Positions 51,755 to 61,585 of a stretch of DNA of 64,000 nt are shown piece after piece. The DNA is from Pontivivens ytuae (GTDB taxonomy: Bacteria > Pseudomonadota > Alphaproteobacteria > Rhodobacterales > Rhodobacteraceae). Numbering within the stretch: the first letter of the stretch is position 1; every line of letters begins with the position of its first letter. A program made the translations under genes and the position numbers. The notes under the pieces are model-generated. The model did no database searches, was not told the DNA's origin, and saw only the letters and a list, made by a program, of their open reading frames with translations. Where the stretch lies: NCBI RefSeq assembly GCF_015679265.1, contig NZ_CP064942.1, forward strand, positions 1,272,001 through 1,336,000, given 5' to 3'.

Positions 51755-52116
51755 CTGGGGTCTCCTGAAGCGATGGCGCAGGTGGCGAGCCGGTCGGCGG
51801 AGATCCGGCGGGCGCTGATGAGCGTTGCGCCAGGACCAGCGGCGGCCAGTGCCGCGGCCTCCGCCACGCTGCCGGTGCCGCGGGCTGCCAGCACGCGCTC
51901 GGCCTGCGTCGGTGTGTCGATGGCCGCGAGCGTCGCGGCGTCGATGCTGCACACCGGCAGGCCTAATGCGGCAGCGAGGTCGGTGAGGCAGGCGGCGTCC
52001 GCCTTGTCCTCCGGGGCCGCGAGCAGGTCGATAGGCGGCCCGCCCGCCGCTGCGAGCGCCTGCTCCAGCGAGGCCCGCGTCGCCGCCCCGCGAAATCCGA
52101 AGCCGGCTACGATCAT
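51751..52116 (-). CDS. cobE: Cobalamin biosynthesis protein CobE (CbiG C-terminal type)
   Basis: This 121-residue cytosolic protein of the CobE/CbiG-C family opens [20 protein letters not shown]. Other family elements are [20 protein letters not shown] near 35 and [15 protein letters not shown] near 84. CobE is thought to assist ring contraction or shuttle intermediates; its exact reaction is unsettled. ATG overlaps the cobL stop and its own stop overlaps cobM, both by ATGA. Confidence 0.9.
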   Translation of the reverse strand: MIVAGFGFRGAATRASLEQALAAAGGPPIDLLAAPEDKADAACLTDLAAALGLPVCSIDAATLAAIDTPTQAERVLAARGTGSVAEAAALAAAGPGATLISARRISADRLATCAIASGDPR

Positions 52117-53309
52117 CGGGTCACGCTCCACTGGACGATGGGGTAGGCGGCTTTCCAGGCGCGCTTGCCGCCGACGGGCGTGACGTTGGACAGGGCGATG
52201 TGCATCAGCTCGCCGCCGACCTCCGATTGCCAGCGGGTGAGCAGCGCCTCACTCTCCAGCGTCACGGCGTTGGCGACGAGGCGGGTGCTGGGCGGGAGCG
52301 TGGTCCAGAGGTGGCGCAGCATCTCCTCGCTGAGGCCACCGCCGATGAAGACCGCGTCCGGCTTCGGCAGGTCTCGCAGCGCGTCCGGCGCGCGTCCTTG
52401 CACGATCCGGAGCCGGTCGACGCCGAGGGCATCGGCGTTGCGTCGGGCACGGGCGGCGCGCTCGGGGTCGGCCTCGATCCCCGTGGCGGTGCAGGCGGGG
52501 TGCGACATGAGCCACTCGATCGCTATGGACCCCGCGCCGAGGCCGATGTCCCACAGATGCTCCCCGGGCTGCGGCGCGAGGGCGGAGAGCGTCAGCGCTC
52601 GCACGGGACGGCGCGTGAGTTGCCCATCGCTCTCGAACAGCGCGTCGGGACGGCCGGAGGCGGCGGGGATAGCGATCCCGTCGCCGGCCACCTCCAGACC
52701 CACGGCAACGGGGTGCGCGATGTCGGTCAGCGTCAAGGCTGCGGCCGTTGTGCTTCGCACCCGCTCCCGCGGGCCGCCGAGCGCTTCAAGGATGTGCAGC
52801 GTGCTCTCCCCGAACCCCAGCTCTGTCAGCCAGGCGGTCAGCTCGGCCACCGCCGCTCCGTCGCGCAGCAGCACCAGGGCCCGCTGGCCCGGCGCCAGAT
52901 GGGGCCGAAGCCGTGTCAGCGGCGCGGCATGCAGGCCGAGGCAGGGCGTGTCCTCCAAGGGCCAGCCGAGCCGGGCGGCCGCGTGGGAGAAGGTCGACGG
53001 CCCCGGCAGCGCGCGCCACTCGCCGCGCTCCAGCGTCCGCGCCACCGCGCGCCCTGCGCCGAACCAGAACGGATCGCCGGAGACGAGCATCACCGCCCGC
53101 CGCCCGCGTTGCGCCACCAGCAGCGGCAGCCCGTCCACGAACGGCACCGGCCATTCGATCCGCTCGGCTGCGAGCTCCGGCAGCAGCGCCAGGTGGCGGG
53201 GCGGGCCCATCACGACCTCCGCCGCTTCCAGCGCCTCGCGCGCGGTGGATGTCAAACCCTGTGGCCCGTCCTCGCCGAGCCCGATAAGAGTGAGCCAGGG
53301 ATCATCCAT
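52113..53309 (-). CDS. cobL: Precorrin-6Y C5,15-methyltransferase (decarboxylating)
   Basis: CobL methylates C5 and C15 and removes the C12 acetate carboxyl of precorrin-6B. The 398-residue protein has two domains: an N-terminal CbiE-like methyltransferase ([30 protein letters not shown]) and a C-terminal CbiT-like domain from about 220 ([33 protein letters not shown]). The ATG overlaps, head to head, the cobK ATG within CATG (53307-53310), so the two genes share a start region and cannot have separate leaders. Confidence 0.95.
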   Translation of the reverse strand: MDDPWLTLIGLGEDGPQGLTSTAREALEAAEVVMGPPRHLALLPELAAERIEWPVPFVDGLPLLVAQRGRRAVMLVSGDPFWFGAGRAVARTLERGEWRALPGPSTFSHAAARLGWPLEDTPCLGLHAAPLTRLRPHLAPGQRALVLLRDGAAVAELTAWLTELGFGESTLHILEALGGPRERVRSTTAAALTLTDIAHPVAVGLEVAGDGIAIPAASGRPDALFESDGQLTRRPVRALTLSALAPQPGEHLWDIGLGAGSIAIEWLMSHPACTATGIEADPERAARARRNADALGVDRLRIVQGRAPDALRDLPKPDAVFIGGGLSEEMLRHLWTTLPPSTRLVANAVTLESEALLTRWQSEVGGELMHIALSNVTPVGGKRAWKAAYPIVQWSVTR

Positions 53310-54063
53310 GACGCGACACGTTCTCATCCTTGGCGGTACGACCGAAGCCCGCGCGCTCTGCGACGCGGTGGCGGCGCGCGGCATTCCGGCGACGCTCTCC
53401 TACGCGGGCCGCGTCGCACGACCCGCGCCGCAGGCCGTTCCAGTGCGCGTCGGCGGCTTCGGCGGGACGGAGGGGCTGACGCGCTACCTCACCGAGCATG
53501 CGATCACCGAGGTCGTGGACGCGACCCATCCCTTCGCCGCGCAGATGAGCGGCAATGCCGTAGCGGCCTGCGCGGCGGCCGGCGTGCCGCTGATCGCGCT
53601 CACCCGCCCGCCCTGGCAGTCCACCGAAGGCGACCGCTGGACCGAGGTTGCGGATCTGCCCGCCGCCGTCGAGGCCCTCGCCGGACCGCCGCAGCGCGTG
53701 ATGCTCGCCGTGGGCCGGATGCACCTCGCCGCCTTCGCTGCGCAGCCGCAGCACGACTACCTGTTGCGGCTCGTCGATCCGCCGGAGCAGCCGATCCCGC
53801 TGCCGAAGCACCACGCCGTGATCTCCCGCGGACCGTTCAAGACCGAAGGCGACATCGTCCTGCTGCGGGAGCATCGCATCGAGCGCATCGTGGCGAAGAA
53901 TGCCGGCGGCTCCGGCGCCGTGGCCAAGATCGAGGCGGCCCGCGCGCTGGGACTGCCGATCGTCATGATCGCCCGACCGCCGGTGCCGGCCCGGCGCGAG
54001 GCGCATACCGTGGCCGAAGTCCTCGCCTGGCTCGATCATGTCACCACCGATCTCGGCGTGTAG
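53308..54063 (+). CDS. cobK: Precorrin-6A reductase, on the strand opposite to the cob operon
   Basis: CobK reduces precorrin-6A with NADPH. The 251-residue protein starts HVLILGGTTEARALCDAVAA, and has VVDATHPFAAQMS near 71, AVGRMHLAAF near 132, SRGPFKTEGDIVLLREHRIE near 172 and NAGGSGAVAKIEAARALGLP near 195, all typical. It is the only plus-strand gene of the cluster: its start overlaps cobL and its last 28 bases overlap the cobJ end. It must have its own promoter inside cobL, or be read from plus-strand transcription, while operon transcripts run antisense to it. Confidence 0.94.
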   Translation: MTRHVLILGGTTEARALCDAVAARGIPATLSYAGRVARPAPQAVPVRVGGFGGTEGLTRYLTEHAITEVVDATHPFAAQMSGNAVAACAAAGVPLIALTRPPWQSTEGDRWTEVADLPAAVEALAGPPQRVMLAVGRMHLAAFAAQPQHDYLLRLVDPPEQPIPLPKHHAVISRGPFKTEGDIVLLREHRIERIVAKNAGGSGAVAKIEAARALGLPIVMIARPPVPARREAHTVAEVLAWLDHVTTDLGV

Positions 54064-54788
54064 ACAAAGGGCACACTATCCCGCGCGATCACCCGCGTCT
54101 GGCTGGAGCCGACGATGACCATGGTGCGCATGTCCGCCATCCCGGGCTGCGCCTCGGGCAGTGGCACGACGCGCAGCGTTTCCTCGGGTGTCGAGACGGC
54201 GCGGGCGAAGAGGACGGGGCGGGTGTCGGCGCAGCGTTCCTTGAGCAGATCCAACACCTTTCCGAACCCCTCCGGCCGCGCCTTGGAACGCGGGTTGTAG
54301 AAGGCCATCGCGAAATCCGCCTCGACGGCGAGGCGCAACCGTTTCTCGATCAACTCCCACGGTTTGAGGTTGTCCGACAGGTTGATCGCGCAGAAATCGT
54401 GGCCCAGCGGCGCGCCCGCCCGGGCTGCCGCCGCCAGCATCGCCGTGATGCCGGGCAGCACGCGGATATCGAGGTCGCGCCAGCCCGCCGGTCCCGCCTC
54501 CACCGCCTCGAACACCGCGGCGGCCATGGCGAAGACGCCGGGATCGCCGGAGGAGACGACGACGACCCGCCGACCCGCCGCCGCAAGCTCCAGCGCATGG
54601 CGGGAGCGGTCGATCTCCACCCGATTGTCGCTGGGATGCAGTTCGAGCCCCGGCCGCGGAGCCACACGCGCCACGTAGGGAATGTAGCCGATCACGTCGG
54701 TCGCCTCGGCCAGTGCCGCCGTCACCTCGGGTGTGACGAGCGCGTCCGCGCCGGGGCCGAGCCCCGCGACGGCGAGCCAGCCGCTCAC
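54036..54788 (-). CDS. cobJ: Precorrin-3B C17-methyltransferase
   Basis: CobJ methylates C17 and drives ring contraction to precorrin-4. The 250-residue protein starts with GTG (VSGWLAVAGLGPGADALVTP), has VVVVSSGDPGVFAMAAAVFE near 77, LPGITAMLAAAARAGAPLGH near 112 and FCAINLSDNLKPWELIEKRL near 133. The start overlaps the cobI stop (GTGA). The end overlaps cobK on the other strand by 28 bases. Confidence 0.95.
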   Translation of the reverse strand: MSGWLAVAGLGPGADALVTPEVTAALAEATDVIGYIPYVARVAPRPGLELHPSDNRVEIDRSRHALELAAAGRRVVVVSSGDPGVFAMAAAVFEAVEAGPAGWRDLDIRVLPGITAMLAAAARAGAPLGHDFCAINLSDNLKPWELIEKRLRLAVEADFAMAFYNPRSKARPEGFGKVLDLLKERCADTRPVLFARAVSTPEETLRVVPLPEAQPGMADMRTMVIVGSSQTRVIARDSVPFVYTPRSVVT

Positions 54789-55525
54789 GGCCGCCGCCCC
54801 TGCCCGTGGACGATGATGATGGAGAAATAGGGCGTCACGCGCTCGCAGGCCTGGGTGAGCGGCATCACGCTCTGGTTCGGCATGGTGGCGTATTCGACGA
54901 GCCACGCTGCCGAGAGCCGCCCGGCCCGCTCCAGCGCGCGGCGCACCTTGTCGATATTGCGCCCGATCTTCATGACGACGAGGGCGTCGGCGCTCGCCAT
55001 ATGGCGCACCAGTTCGTCCTCGCCGAGGGTGCCCATCAGCACCGTCAGCACGTCGTCGCCCCAGGTCACGGGCTGCCCCGTCGCGGTCCACGCGCCCGAC
55101 ATGCCGGTGATCGCAGGCACGACCTCGACCGGCACGCCCGGCGACAGGCGGGTGTAGAGGTGCATGAAGGAGCCGTAGAAGAACGGGTCGCCCTCGCAGA
55201 GCACCACGACATCCTCACCGCGCTCCGCCAGCGCGCGCAGATGCGCGGCGCACTCGGCGTAGAAGGCGGACAGGATGCGGTTGTATTCGGGGTCGTGCAG
55301 CGGGATCTCGGTCGTGACCGGGTACTCCATCGGGAACTCGACTGCGCCCTCGGCCAGCATCCCCTCCACGATCCGCCGGGCCTGACCGGGGCGGCCCTTC
55401 TTGCGGAAGAAGGCGACATGGCGTGCGCCGCGGACCAGCCGGTCGGCGCGGACGCTCATCAGGTCGGCATCGCCGGGGCCGAGGCCGACGCCGTGGATCG
55501 TGCCCGGATGCTTGAGCGTGCTCAT
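54785..55525 (-). CDS. cobI: Precorrin-2 C20-methyltransferase
   Basis: CobI methylates C20 of precorrin-2 to precorrin-3A. The 246-residue protein has IHGVGLGPGDADLMSVRADR near 10, VVVLCEGDPFFYGSFMHLYT near 105, VPAITGMSGAWTATGQPV near 135 and VVMKIGRNIDKVRRAL near 183. The ATG overlaps the cobH stop by ATGA, and its stop overlaps the cobJ GTG. Confidence 0.95.
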   Translation of the reverse strand: MSTLKHPGTIHGVGLGPGDADLMSVRADRLVRGARHVAFFRKKGRPGQARRIVEGMLAEGAVEFPMEYPVTTEIPLHDPEYNRILSAFYAECAAHLRALAERGEDVVVLCEGDPFFYGSFMHLYTRLSPGVPVEVVPAITGMSGAWTATGQPVTWGDDVLTVLMGTLGEDELVRHMASADALVVMKIGRNIDKVRRALERAGRLSAAWLVEYATMPNQSVMPLTQACERVTPYFSIIIVHGQGRRP

Positions 55526-56151
55526 TCGGCGCGGCTCGCCACGGCGTTGATCGCGGCGACCGTGATCGCGCTGCCGCCGAGCCGCCCGTCTACGACGCAG
55601 CAGGGCACCGGCTGATCGGCCCAGAGCGCGGCCTTGGACTCCGCCGCTCCGACGAAGCCCACCGGGCAGCCGATAATCGCCGCCGGACGCGGACAGTCCG
55701 GATCCTCCAGCATGTTGAGGAGGTGGAAGAGGGCCGTCGGCGCGTTCCCGATCGCCACCAGCGCACCGGCGAGATGCGGCCGCCACAGCTCCAGCGCTGC
55801 GGCGGAGCGGGTGTTCCCGATCTCCTGTGCCAGCTCCGGCACGCCGGGCGCGTGGAGGGTGCAGATGACCTCGTTGCCGGCGGGCAGGCGCTTGCGTGTC
55901 ACGCCCTCGCTCACCATCCGCGCATCGCAGAGGATCGGAGCACCTTGCTCCAGTGCCGCGCGGGCCACCGCGGTGAAGCCGGGGGAGAAGCGGATGTGAG
56001 GTGCGAGCTCCACCATCCCCGCCGCGTGGATCATGCGCACGGCCACCTGCTCGTCGAGCGGGTCGAAGCGGGCGAGCTCCGCCTCCGCCCGGATGGTGGC
56101 GAAGGACTCGGCGTAGATCGCGGCCCCGTCGGTCTCGTAAGCGTATGGCAT
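55522..56151 (-). CDS. cobH: Precorrin-8X methylmutase
   Basis: CobH moves a methyl group from C11 to C12, forming hydrogenobyrinate. The 209-residue protein has VRMIHAAGMVELAPHIRFSP near 38, with the catalytic His, then ILCDARMVSEGVTRKRLPAG near 73 and NAPTALFHLL near 136 with PAAIIGCPVGFVGAAESKAA after it. The ATG overlaps the cobG stop (TGATG). Confidence 0.96.
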   Translation of the reverse strand: MPYAYETDGAAIYAESFATIRAEAELARFDPLDEQVAVRMIHAAGMVELAPHIRFSPGFTAVARAALEQGAPILCDARMVSEGVTRKRLPAGNEVICTLHAPGVPELAQEIGNTRSAAALELWRPHLAGALVAIGNAPTALFHLLNMLEDPDCPRPAAIIGCPVGFVGAAESKAALWADQPVPCCVVDGRLGGSAITVAAINAVASRAE

Positions 56152-57269
56152 CAAGGCGTCTCGAAAAGCTCGTCCAGCTCGCCCGGCGTAAGGCCGGTCC
56201 GTTCGGGCGCATCCCACGGACGCTGGCCGCGCACAAGATCGAAACGACCGTCGCGCCCGACCAGTGTGACATCGGCGGGCCGGGGTCGGGCGCAGCCCTT
56301 GGCGCAGCCGGAGACGTGGAGGGTTCCGGTGGTGCGGCCGGCAAGGCGGCGGGCGAGGCCGCGCGTCTCGACGGTGGCGGACGTGCAGAAGGGCGCACCG
56401 GGGCAGGCGTCGACGCGCAGCAAGGGGTCGTCGGGTTCCGTGATGAAGCCGGGGACGGCGCGGGCTGGGGTGCCCTCCAGCAGGAGCATCCGCCACGGCG
56501 TCGTGCGGATCGCGGCGGGTTTGGTCAGCTCCATCAGCTCGCGCAGTTGCGCCGCCGTGACCTGACCGAAGGGCAGGCCGATCAGCGCGCCGCTTGGCGT
56601 ATCACCGATAGCTGGCGGCTGGCCGGACGGGCGGGGTGGGGTGGTGCCTACCTCACCCATCTGTGCGACATGGTGGACCATGCGCTTGGCCGCCACGCCG
56701 CCGGTCTCGACGAAGCGATGGGTGAGCGCGACGACCGTGTCGATGGCATTGCTGCGCGTCACCTCGATCCCGCCCTCGGCACCGGCGCACAGCACCAGCA
56801 GCCTGCCTCCAATCGTCCGCGTGATAGTGATGTCGGCGGAGAGCTCGGCCGGCACCTCAGCGATATCCACCGCGAAGCCGAACTTCGCGGGCAACTCGGG
56901 CAATTCTTCAAGACGAGTCGTCAGTTCAAGCGCCATCGCCTCCGCCGCGTCGCCCTGCGTGGAAAACGGCGTCACGACGATGTTCCGGCGGTGCTCCAGC
57001 ACCGGATCGCTGTCCAGCAGCCCGAGCGCTATCAGCTCATCGAGGAGCGGCGGATGCGTCTCCTCCCGCACACCGCGGAGCTGGACGTTGGCGCGGCCCG
57101 TAACCTCGATGACGCCGGAGCCGTGCCGCTCCGCCGCGGCGCAGAGCCCCAGCACCTGCTCGGCGGACAGGCGCGACACCAGCGGCCGCACCCGCACGAT
57201 CAGCCCGTCGCCCGACATCATCGGGCGGTACGCGCCGGGGCACCAGCCCTTCGCCTCGGGCCGGGTCAT
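56151..57269 (-). CDS. cobG: Precorrin-3B synthase (oxygen-dependent)
   Basis: CobG hydroxylates precorrin-3A using O2 and marks the aerobic pathway; it is related to sulfite and nitrite reductases. The 372-residue protein has GWCPGAYRPMMSGDGLIVRV near 9 and GSGVIEVTGRANVQLRGV near 50. Cysteines for a 4Fe-4S centre appear in DACPGAPFCTSATVETR and HVSGCAKGCARP near 290-330. ATG 57269 overlaps the cobN stop codon. Its presence, and no cobZ here, shows which ring-contraction chemistry the organism uses. Confidence 0.94.
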   Translation of the reverse strand: MTRPEAKGWCPGAYRPMMSGDGLIVRVRPLVSRLSAEQVLGLCAAAERHGSGVIEVTGRANVQLRGVREETHPPLLDELIALGLLDSDPVLEHRRNIVVTPFSTQGDAAEAMALELTTRLEELPELPAKFGFAVDIAEVPAELSADITITRTIGGRLLVLCAGAEGGIEVTRSNAIDTVVALTHRFVETGGVAAKRMVHHVAQMGEVGTTPPRPSGQPPAIGDTPSGALIGLPFGQVTAAQLRELMELTKPAAIRTTPWRMLLLEGTPARAVPGFITEPDDPLLRVDACPGAPFCTSATVETRGLARRLAGRTTGTLHVSGCAKGCARPRPADVTLVGRDGRFDLVRGQRPWDAPERTGLTPGELDELFETP

Positions 57270-60200
57270 GCCAACCGCTCCAGCCCGGCGCGGATCGAGT
57301 TGCGCCGGGTCTGCCACAGCCCCGCGTCGAGCAGGGCGGCGAAGCGCTCTTCCATTGCCGCCAGCGCGCCCGGATTGGCCTCGGCGAGGAAGGCGCGGAT
57401 CTCGGCGTCGCCCAGCGTCGCGTCGTGGTAGAGGTCGAAGAGATGCGGCGCGACGCTGCCTGCCAGATGCGCAAAGGCGGCCATGTGGTCGAGCGTCGCC
57501 GCGATCTCCGCCGCGCCGCGGAAGCCGTGCCGCGTCATGCCGGCGAGCCAGCCGGGATGGCTCGCGCGCGCATGGACCACGCGGGCGATCTCCTCGGCCT
57601 GCAGCCGGGCACGGGGCCGCTCCGGATCGGTCGCGTCCACGTGGTAGAGCCGTGCCTGCCCGCCGGTGATCGCCTGCGCGGCGGCGAAACCCGCCTCATG
57701 CGCTGCGTAGTCGGAGGCGAGCAGGAGGTCCGTCTCCGGCAGATCCTGAAGGTGAACGAAGGCGTCCGCCTCGGCCACCCGCGCCGCGATCCCCTCAGCA
57801 TCGCGCCGCGGCTCCTGCCCATCGAGCGCCCAGGCGGAGGCGGCGAGCCAGGCTTCGCCCGCCGCGCGGCGCGCCGCGTCGGAATAGTCCTCAAGTGTGG
57901 CGCCCATCCCCAGCCCGTAGGAGCCCGGCGCCGGGCCATAGACCCGCGCCTCGTCCCTCCCGACGAAGGGGTTGTAGTCCGGCGCCTCGTCCCGCGCGGC
58001 AAGTGCCCGCACGGCCTGCGAGAACAGTGCGGACAGCGTCGGGAACACGTCGCGGAAGAGGCCCGAGACACGAAGCGTCACGTCGATGCGCGGGCGGTCG
58101 ATCTCGGCCAGCGGCAGGATCTCGATGCCCGAGACCCGCTCGGAGCCCTTGTCCCAGACCGGTTTCGCGCCGAGGAGGTGGAGCGCCATCGCGAACTCCT
58201 CTCCGGCGGTGCGCATCGTGGCCGAGCCCCAGAGGTCCACGATCAGGCCGCGCGGCCAGTCGCCCTCGTCCTGAACGTGGCGGCGCAGCAGCTCCTCGGC
58301 CAGCGTGACGCCCTGGGCATAGGCCGCACGGGTCGGGATGGCGCGCGGATCGGTGGTGAAGAGGTTGCGGCCCGTCGGCAGCACGTCGCTCCGCCCGCGA
58401 TAGGGTGAGCCGGAGGGGCCGGGGGCGACGCGGCGGGCGCTCAGCGCATCCGCAAGGGCTGCGCGCTCGGCCGCCGCAGAGGGGGCCGCATCAAGCGCGG
58501 ACTTCGCCGTCGGCCCGCGGCCGAAGACATGCAGCCCGTCGCCGAACTGGCTCTCCTTGATATCGCAGACGAAGCGGTCGATCCGGGTGATCGCCTCGGC
58601 CGGGCAGGAGGTCGCCTCGATCCCCAGATCCTCCTCGACGCCCGCCGCCTGCGCCTCGATGCGGATGTCGTCCTGCAGCCGGTCGCGCCGCTTCGGATCG
58701 AGCCCGTCGGCGTTGGAGAACTCGTCGAGCAGCGCCTCCAGCCGGGCGAGCCGTTCGGGCGTCCCGCTCTCGCGCAGGGGCGGCGGCAGGTGGCCGAGGG
58801 TCAGCGCGCCGACGCGCCGCTTGGCCTGCGCCGCCTCGCCGGGATCGTTGACGATGAAGGGATAGATGACGGGCAGCGGGCCGGTCAGCGCCTCGGGCCA
58901 GCAGGTGTCCGACAGGGCGACGGACTTGCCGGGCAGCCATTCGAGCGTGCCGTGGGCGCCGATATGGACCAGCGCATCGCAGCCCATCGCGTGGCGGAGC
59001 CAGAGGTAGAAGGCGACGTAGCCGTGCCGCGGCGTGCGGGCGAGGTCGTGGTACTCGTCCGCGCGCAGCTCCGGCGTGCCGCGCTCGGGTTGGAGGGCGA
59101 CGAGCGCATCGCCCCGGCGGACCGCGGCGAAGTGGATGGCGCCGTTGCGCACCGCTGGATCATGCTCCGGCGCACCCCACACTGCTTCCAGATCGGCGCG
59201 CAGGGGCTCCGGCAGGGTGGCGAGGGCGGCTCGATATTCCTCCAGCGGCCAGCTCAGCGTCTCGGTCAGCGCGTTCTGCAACGGCGCTCCGCCCGGCGCG
59301 CCCAGATCGGTGAGCATGGCTTCGGCGGAGGCCAGCGCGTCGAGGCCGACCGCGTGGGCCATCTGCCACGGCTTGCCGGGATAGGTGGAGAGGACGAGCG
59401 CCGGGCGCTTCGCCCCGCCGCGCAGGCTGACCCAGCCCGCGACGCGATCGGCGACGGCCTCGATCCGCGCGGCCTCGGCCCGGTGGGCGTAGCGCTCGAA
59501 TTCGAGATCGGGGTCGCGTGTGCCCGGCTCCTTGAACGAGGCGACACCGGTGAGGAGGCGGCCGTCCACCTCCGGCAGGACGACATGCATGGCGAGATCG
59601 GCGGGGGAGAGGCCACGCTCCGCCTCTGCCCACGCCTGCCGGGTGGAGGTCGCGAGCGCCACCTGGAACACCGGCACGCCGGCCGCGTCGAGCGGAGAGG
59701 TGCCGTCCTCCCCCTTGCCCGAGAAGGAGGTCGCGTTGACGATCGCGACGGGGGCCAGCGCCTCGACCTGCCGCTTCATCCAGCGGGCGGCCTCGGGCGC
59801 CTTCAGCGACGGCGCGAAGAGGGCGCTGACGGCGAAACCCCGCGCCTCGAACGCGGCGAAGAGCGCGCGGATCGGGTCGAGATCGGCCGCCGAGACGAAG
59901 GCGCGGTAGAAGGTGAGGAGCAGGCGCGGCCGCTTCCCCGCCCTCATCAGTGCCACCGCCGGGCAGCCCGCGCCGTACTCCGGCGTCCAGCCGCCGACCA
60001 TGGGCAGCACCTTCGCGCCACGCACCGGCCCGGCATAGAGCCCCGCGGCCAACGACAACTGGGCCAGCGCCGCCTGCGCCGCGACCGGCCCGCCGGTGTC
60101 GCACAGCTGCGCAAGCTGGCGCAGGGTGGAACGCGGCAGGGTCGAGACCTCATCGAGCCGCGCATCCTCGCGCCCGTCCGCGGGCAGCACCGCAAGCGCG

Positions 60201-60535
60201 ATCCCCTTCTGCCGCGCCAGCGCCTGCACCTGCTGCAGACCATAGGCCCAGTAGGGCACGCCGCCGATCAGGCGGATCAGGATGCCCTTCGCCCCATCCA
60301 GCGTGTTCTCCACATAGGTGTCGACCGAGAGCGGATGCTTCAGCGCCGCGAGGTTCGCGAGCCGCAGCGGCGGCAGCGGACTGCCGCCCTCCCGCGCCCG
60401 GTGCCATCCCGCCGCGAAGGCGCCGAGGTCGCTGTCGGAGAAGGAGAGCACCACCAGATCCGCGGGGCTCTGCCCCAGATCGGTGGGCGTCTCCGTCTCC
60501 TCCAGCCCGTGGCTCTCGCGGAAGATGACATGCAT
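57266..60535 (-). CDS. cobN: Cobaltochelatase large subunit CobN
   Basis: CobN is the large subunit of the ATP-dependent chelatase that inserts cobalt into hydrogenobyrinate a,c-diamide, with CobS and CobT as AAA+ partners (not in this window). The 1089-residue protein is related to magnesium chelatase BchH. HIGAHGTLEWLPGK lies near residue 522, EFAMALHLLGAKPVWDKGSE near 780, and LRVSGLFRDVFPTLSALFSQ near 825. It is somewhat shorter than CobN of Pseudomonas (about 1270). It lies 15 bases after cobW. Confidence 0.95.
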   Translation of the reverse strand: MHVIFRESHGLEETETPTDLGQSPADLVVLSFSDSDLGAFAAGWHRAREGGSPLPPLRLANLAALKHPLSVDTYVENTLDGAKGILIRLIGGVPYWAYGLQQVQALARQKGIALAVLPADGREDARLDEVSTLPRSTLRQLAQLCDTGGPVAAQAALAQLSLAAGLYAGPVRGAKVLPMVGGWTPEYGAGCPAVALMRAGKRPRLLLTFYRAFVSAADLDPIRALFAAFEARGFAVSALFAPSLKAPEAARWMKRQVEALAPVAIVNATSFSGKGEDGTSPLDAAGVPVFQVALATSTRQAWAEAERGLSPADLAMHVVLPEVDGRLLTGVASFKEPGTRDPDLEFERYAHRAEAARIEAVADRVAGWVSLRGGAKRPALVLSTYPGKPWQMAHAVGLDALASAEAMLTDLGAPGGAPLQNALTETLSWPLEEYRAALATLPEPLRADLEAVWGAPEHDPAVRNGAIHFAAVRRGDALVALQPERGTPELRADEYHDLARTPRHGYVAFYLWLRHAMGCDALVHIGAHGTLEWLPGKSVALSDTCWPEALTGPLPVIYPFIVNDPGEAAQAKRRVGALTLGHLPPPLRESGTPERLARLEALLDEFSNADGLDPKRRDRLQDDIRIEAQAAGVEEDLGIEATSCPAEAITRIDRFVCDIKESQFGDGLHVFGRGPTAKSALDAAPSAAAERAALADALSARRVAPGPSGSPYRGRSDVLPTGRNLFTTDPRAIPTRAAYAQGVTLAEELLRRHVQDEGDWPRGLIVDLWGSATMRTAGEEFAMALHLLGAKPVWDKGSERVSGIEILPLAEIDRPRIDVTLRVSGLFRDVFPTLSALFSQAVRALAARDEAPDYNPFVGRDEARVYGPAPGSYGLGMGATLEDYSDAARRAAGEAWLAASAWALDGQEPRRDAEGIAARVAEADAFVHLQDLPETDLLLASDYAAHEAGFAAAQAITGGQARLYHVDATDPERPRARLQAEEIARVVHARASHPGWLAGMTRHGFRGAAEIAATLDHMAAFAHLAGSVAPHLFDLYHDATLGDAEIRAFLAEANPGALAAMEERFAALLDAGLWQTRRNSIRAGLERLA

Positions 60536-60550
60536 GGGTGCGGGCCGTCC

Positions 60551-61585
60551 TTACGTCAGCGCGGCGGTGATGCGCGCGCGGTCGATGTCGTCGTGCTCGG
60601 CGATGACGACGAGCCGTCCCTGCCGCGCCTCATCCGCGGCCCAGGGCCGGTCGAACTGCGTGCGCACGCGGGCGCCCACCGCCTGGACGAGCAGACGCAT
60701 CGGCTTGCCCGCGACGGCGGCATAGCCCTTCACCCGCAGGATGTTCTGCTCCTCGGCCATCTTCGCGATGCGCTCGGCCAGCGCCTGCGGATCGGTCTGC
60801 TCGGGCAGGTCGACGACGATGCTGTCGAACTCCTCGTGGTCATGGTCGTGCGGCGTGTCGTGGTGGGAGGGGCGGGCATCGAGGTCGTCCTCCGCCTTCG
60901 CCTCCAGCCCCAGAATCACGCGCGGGTCGACGCGGCCCTCGGCCACCTCGATCACCGGCAGGGTGCGCGGCGCTTCCTCCGCCACGATGCCCTTCGCCTT
61001 CGCGATGCCTTCGGCGCCGGCAAGGTCGGTCTTGGTGAGCAGCACGATGTCCGCGCAGGAGATCTGGTCCTCGAAGACCTCCGACAGCGGCGTTTCGTGA
61101 TCGAGGCTGTCATCGGCGAGGCGCTGGGCCTCCACCTTGTCCACATCGGGGGCGAAGCGGCCCGCGGCCACCGCCTCCGCATCCGCCAGCGCGATCACCC
61201 CGTCGACCGTGATGCGGGAGCGGATGTCGGGCCAGTCGAAGGCCTTCAGCAAGGGCTTCGGCAGCGCCAGCCCCGACGTCTCGATCAGGATGTGATCGGG
61301 CCGCGGGTCGAGCGCCATGAGCTGCTGGATCGTCGGGATGAAGTCGTCGGCCACGGTGCAGCAGATGCAGCCGTTGGCGAGCTCCAGGATGTTCTCCGCC
61401 GGGCAGTTCTCATCGGCGCAGCCCTTCAGTATCTCGCCATCGACGCCGACATCGCCGAACTCGTTGACCACGACGGCGAGGCGGCGACCCTGCGGGTTCT
61501 CGAGCAGATGCCGGATCAGGGTCGTTTTGCCCGAGCCGAGAAAGCCGGTGATGACGGAGACGGGGAGTTTTTCGAGCGTGCTCAT
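60551..61585 (-). CDS. cobW: CobW GTPase, metal chaperone
   Basis: CobW is a G3E-family GTPase thought to deliver cobalt to CobN. The 344-residue protein has Walker A SVITGFLGSGKTTLIRHLL near 10, the metal-binding CxCC in ANGCICCTVADDF near 68, and NKxD-type LLTKTDLAGAEG near 185. A His/Asp-rich stretch, HHDTPHDHDHEEFD, lies near 240-252 and probably binds metal. Its ATG overlaps the DUF1636 stop (ATGA). Gene order cobW-cobN supports a cobalt rather than zinc role. Confidence 0.95.
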   Translation of the reverse strand: MSTLEKLPVSVITGFLGSGKTTLIRHLLENPQGRRLAVVVNEFGDVGVDGEILKGCADENCPAENILELANGCICCTVADDFIPTIQQLMALDPRPDHILIETSGLALPKPLLKAFDWPDIRSRITVDGVIALADAEAVAAGRFAPDVDKVEAQRLADDSLDHETPLSEVFEDQISCADIVLLTKTDLAGAEGIAKAKGIVAEEAPRTLPVIEVAEGRVDPRVILGLEAKAEDDLDARPSHHDTPHDHDHEEFDSIVVDLPEQTDPQALAERIAKMAEEQNILRVKGYAAVAGKPMRLLVQAVGARVRTQFDRPWAADEARQGRLVVIAEHDDIDRARITAALT

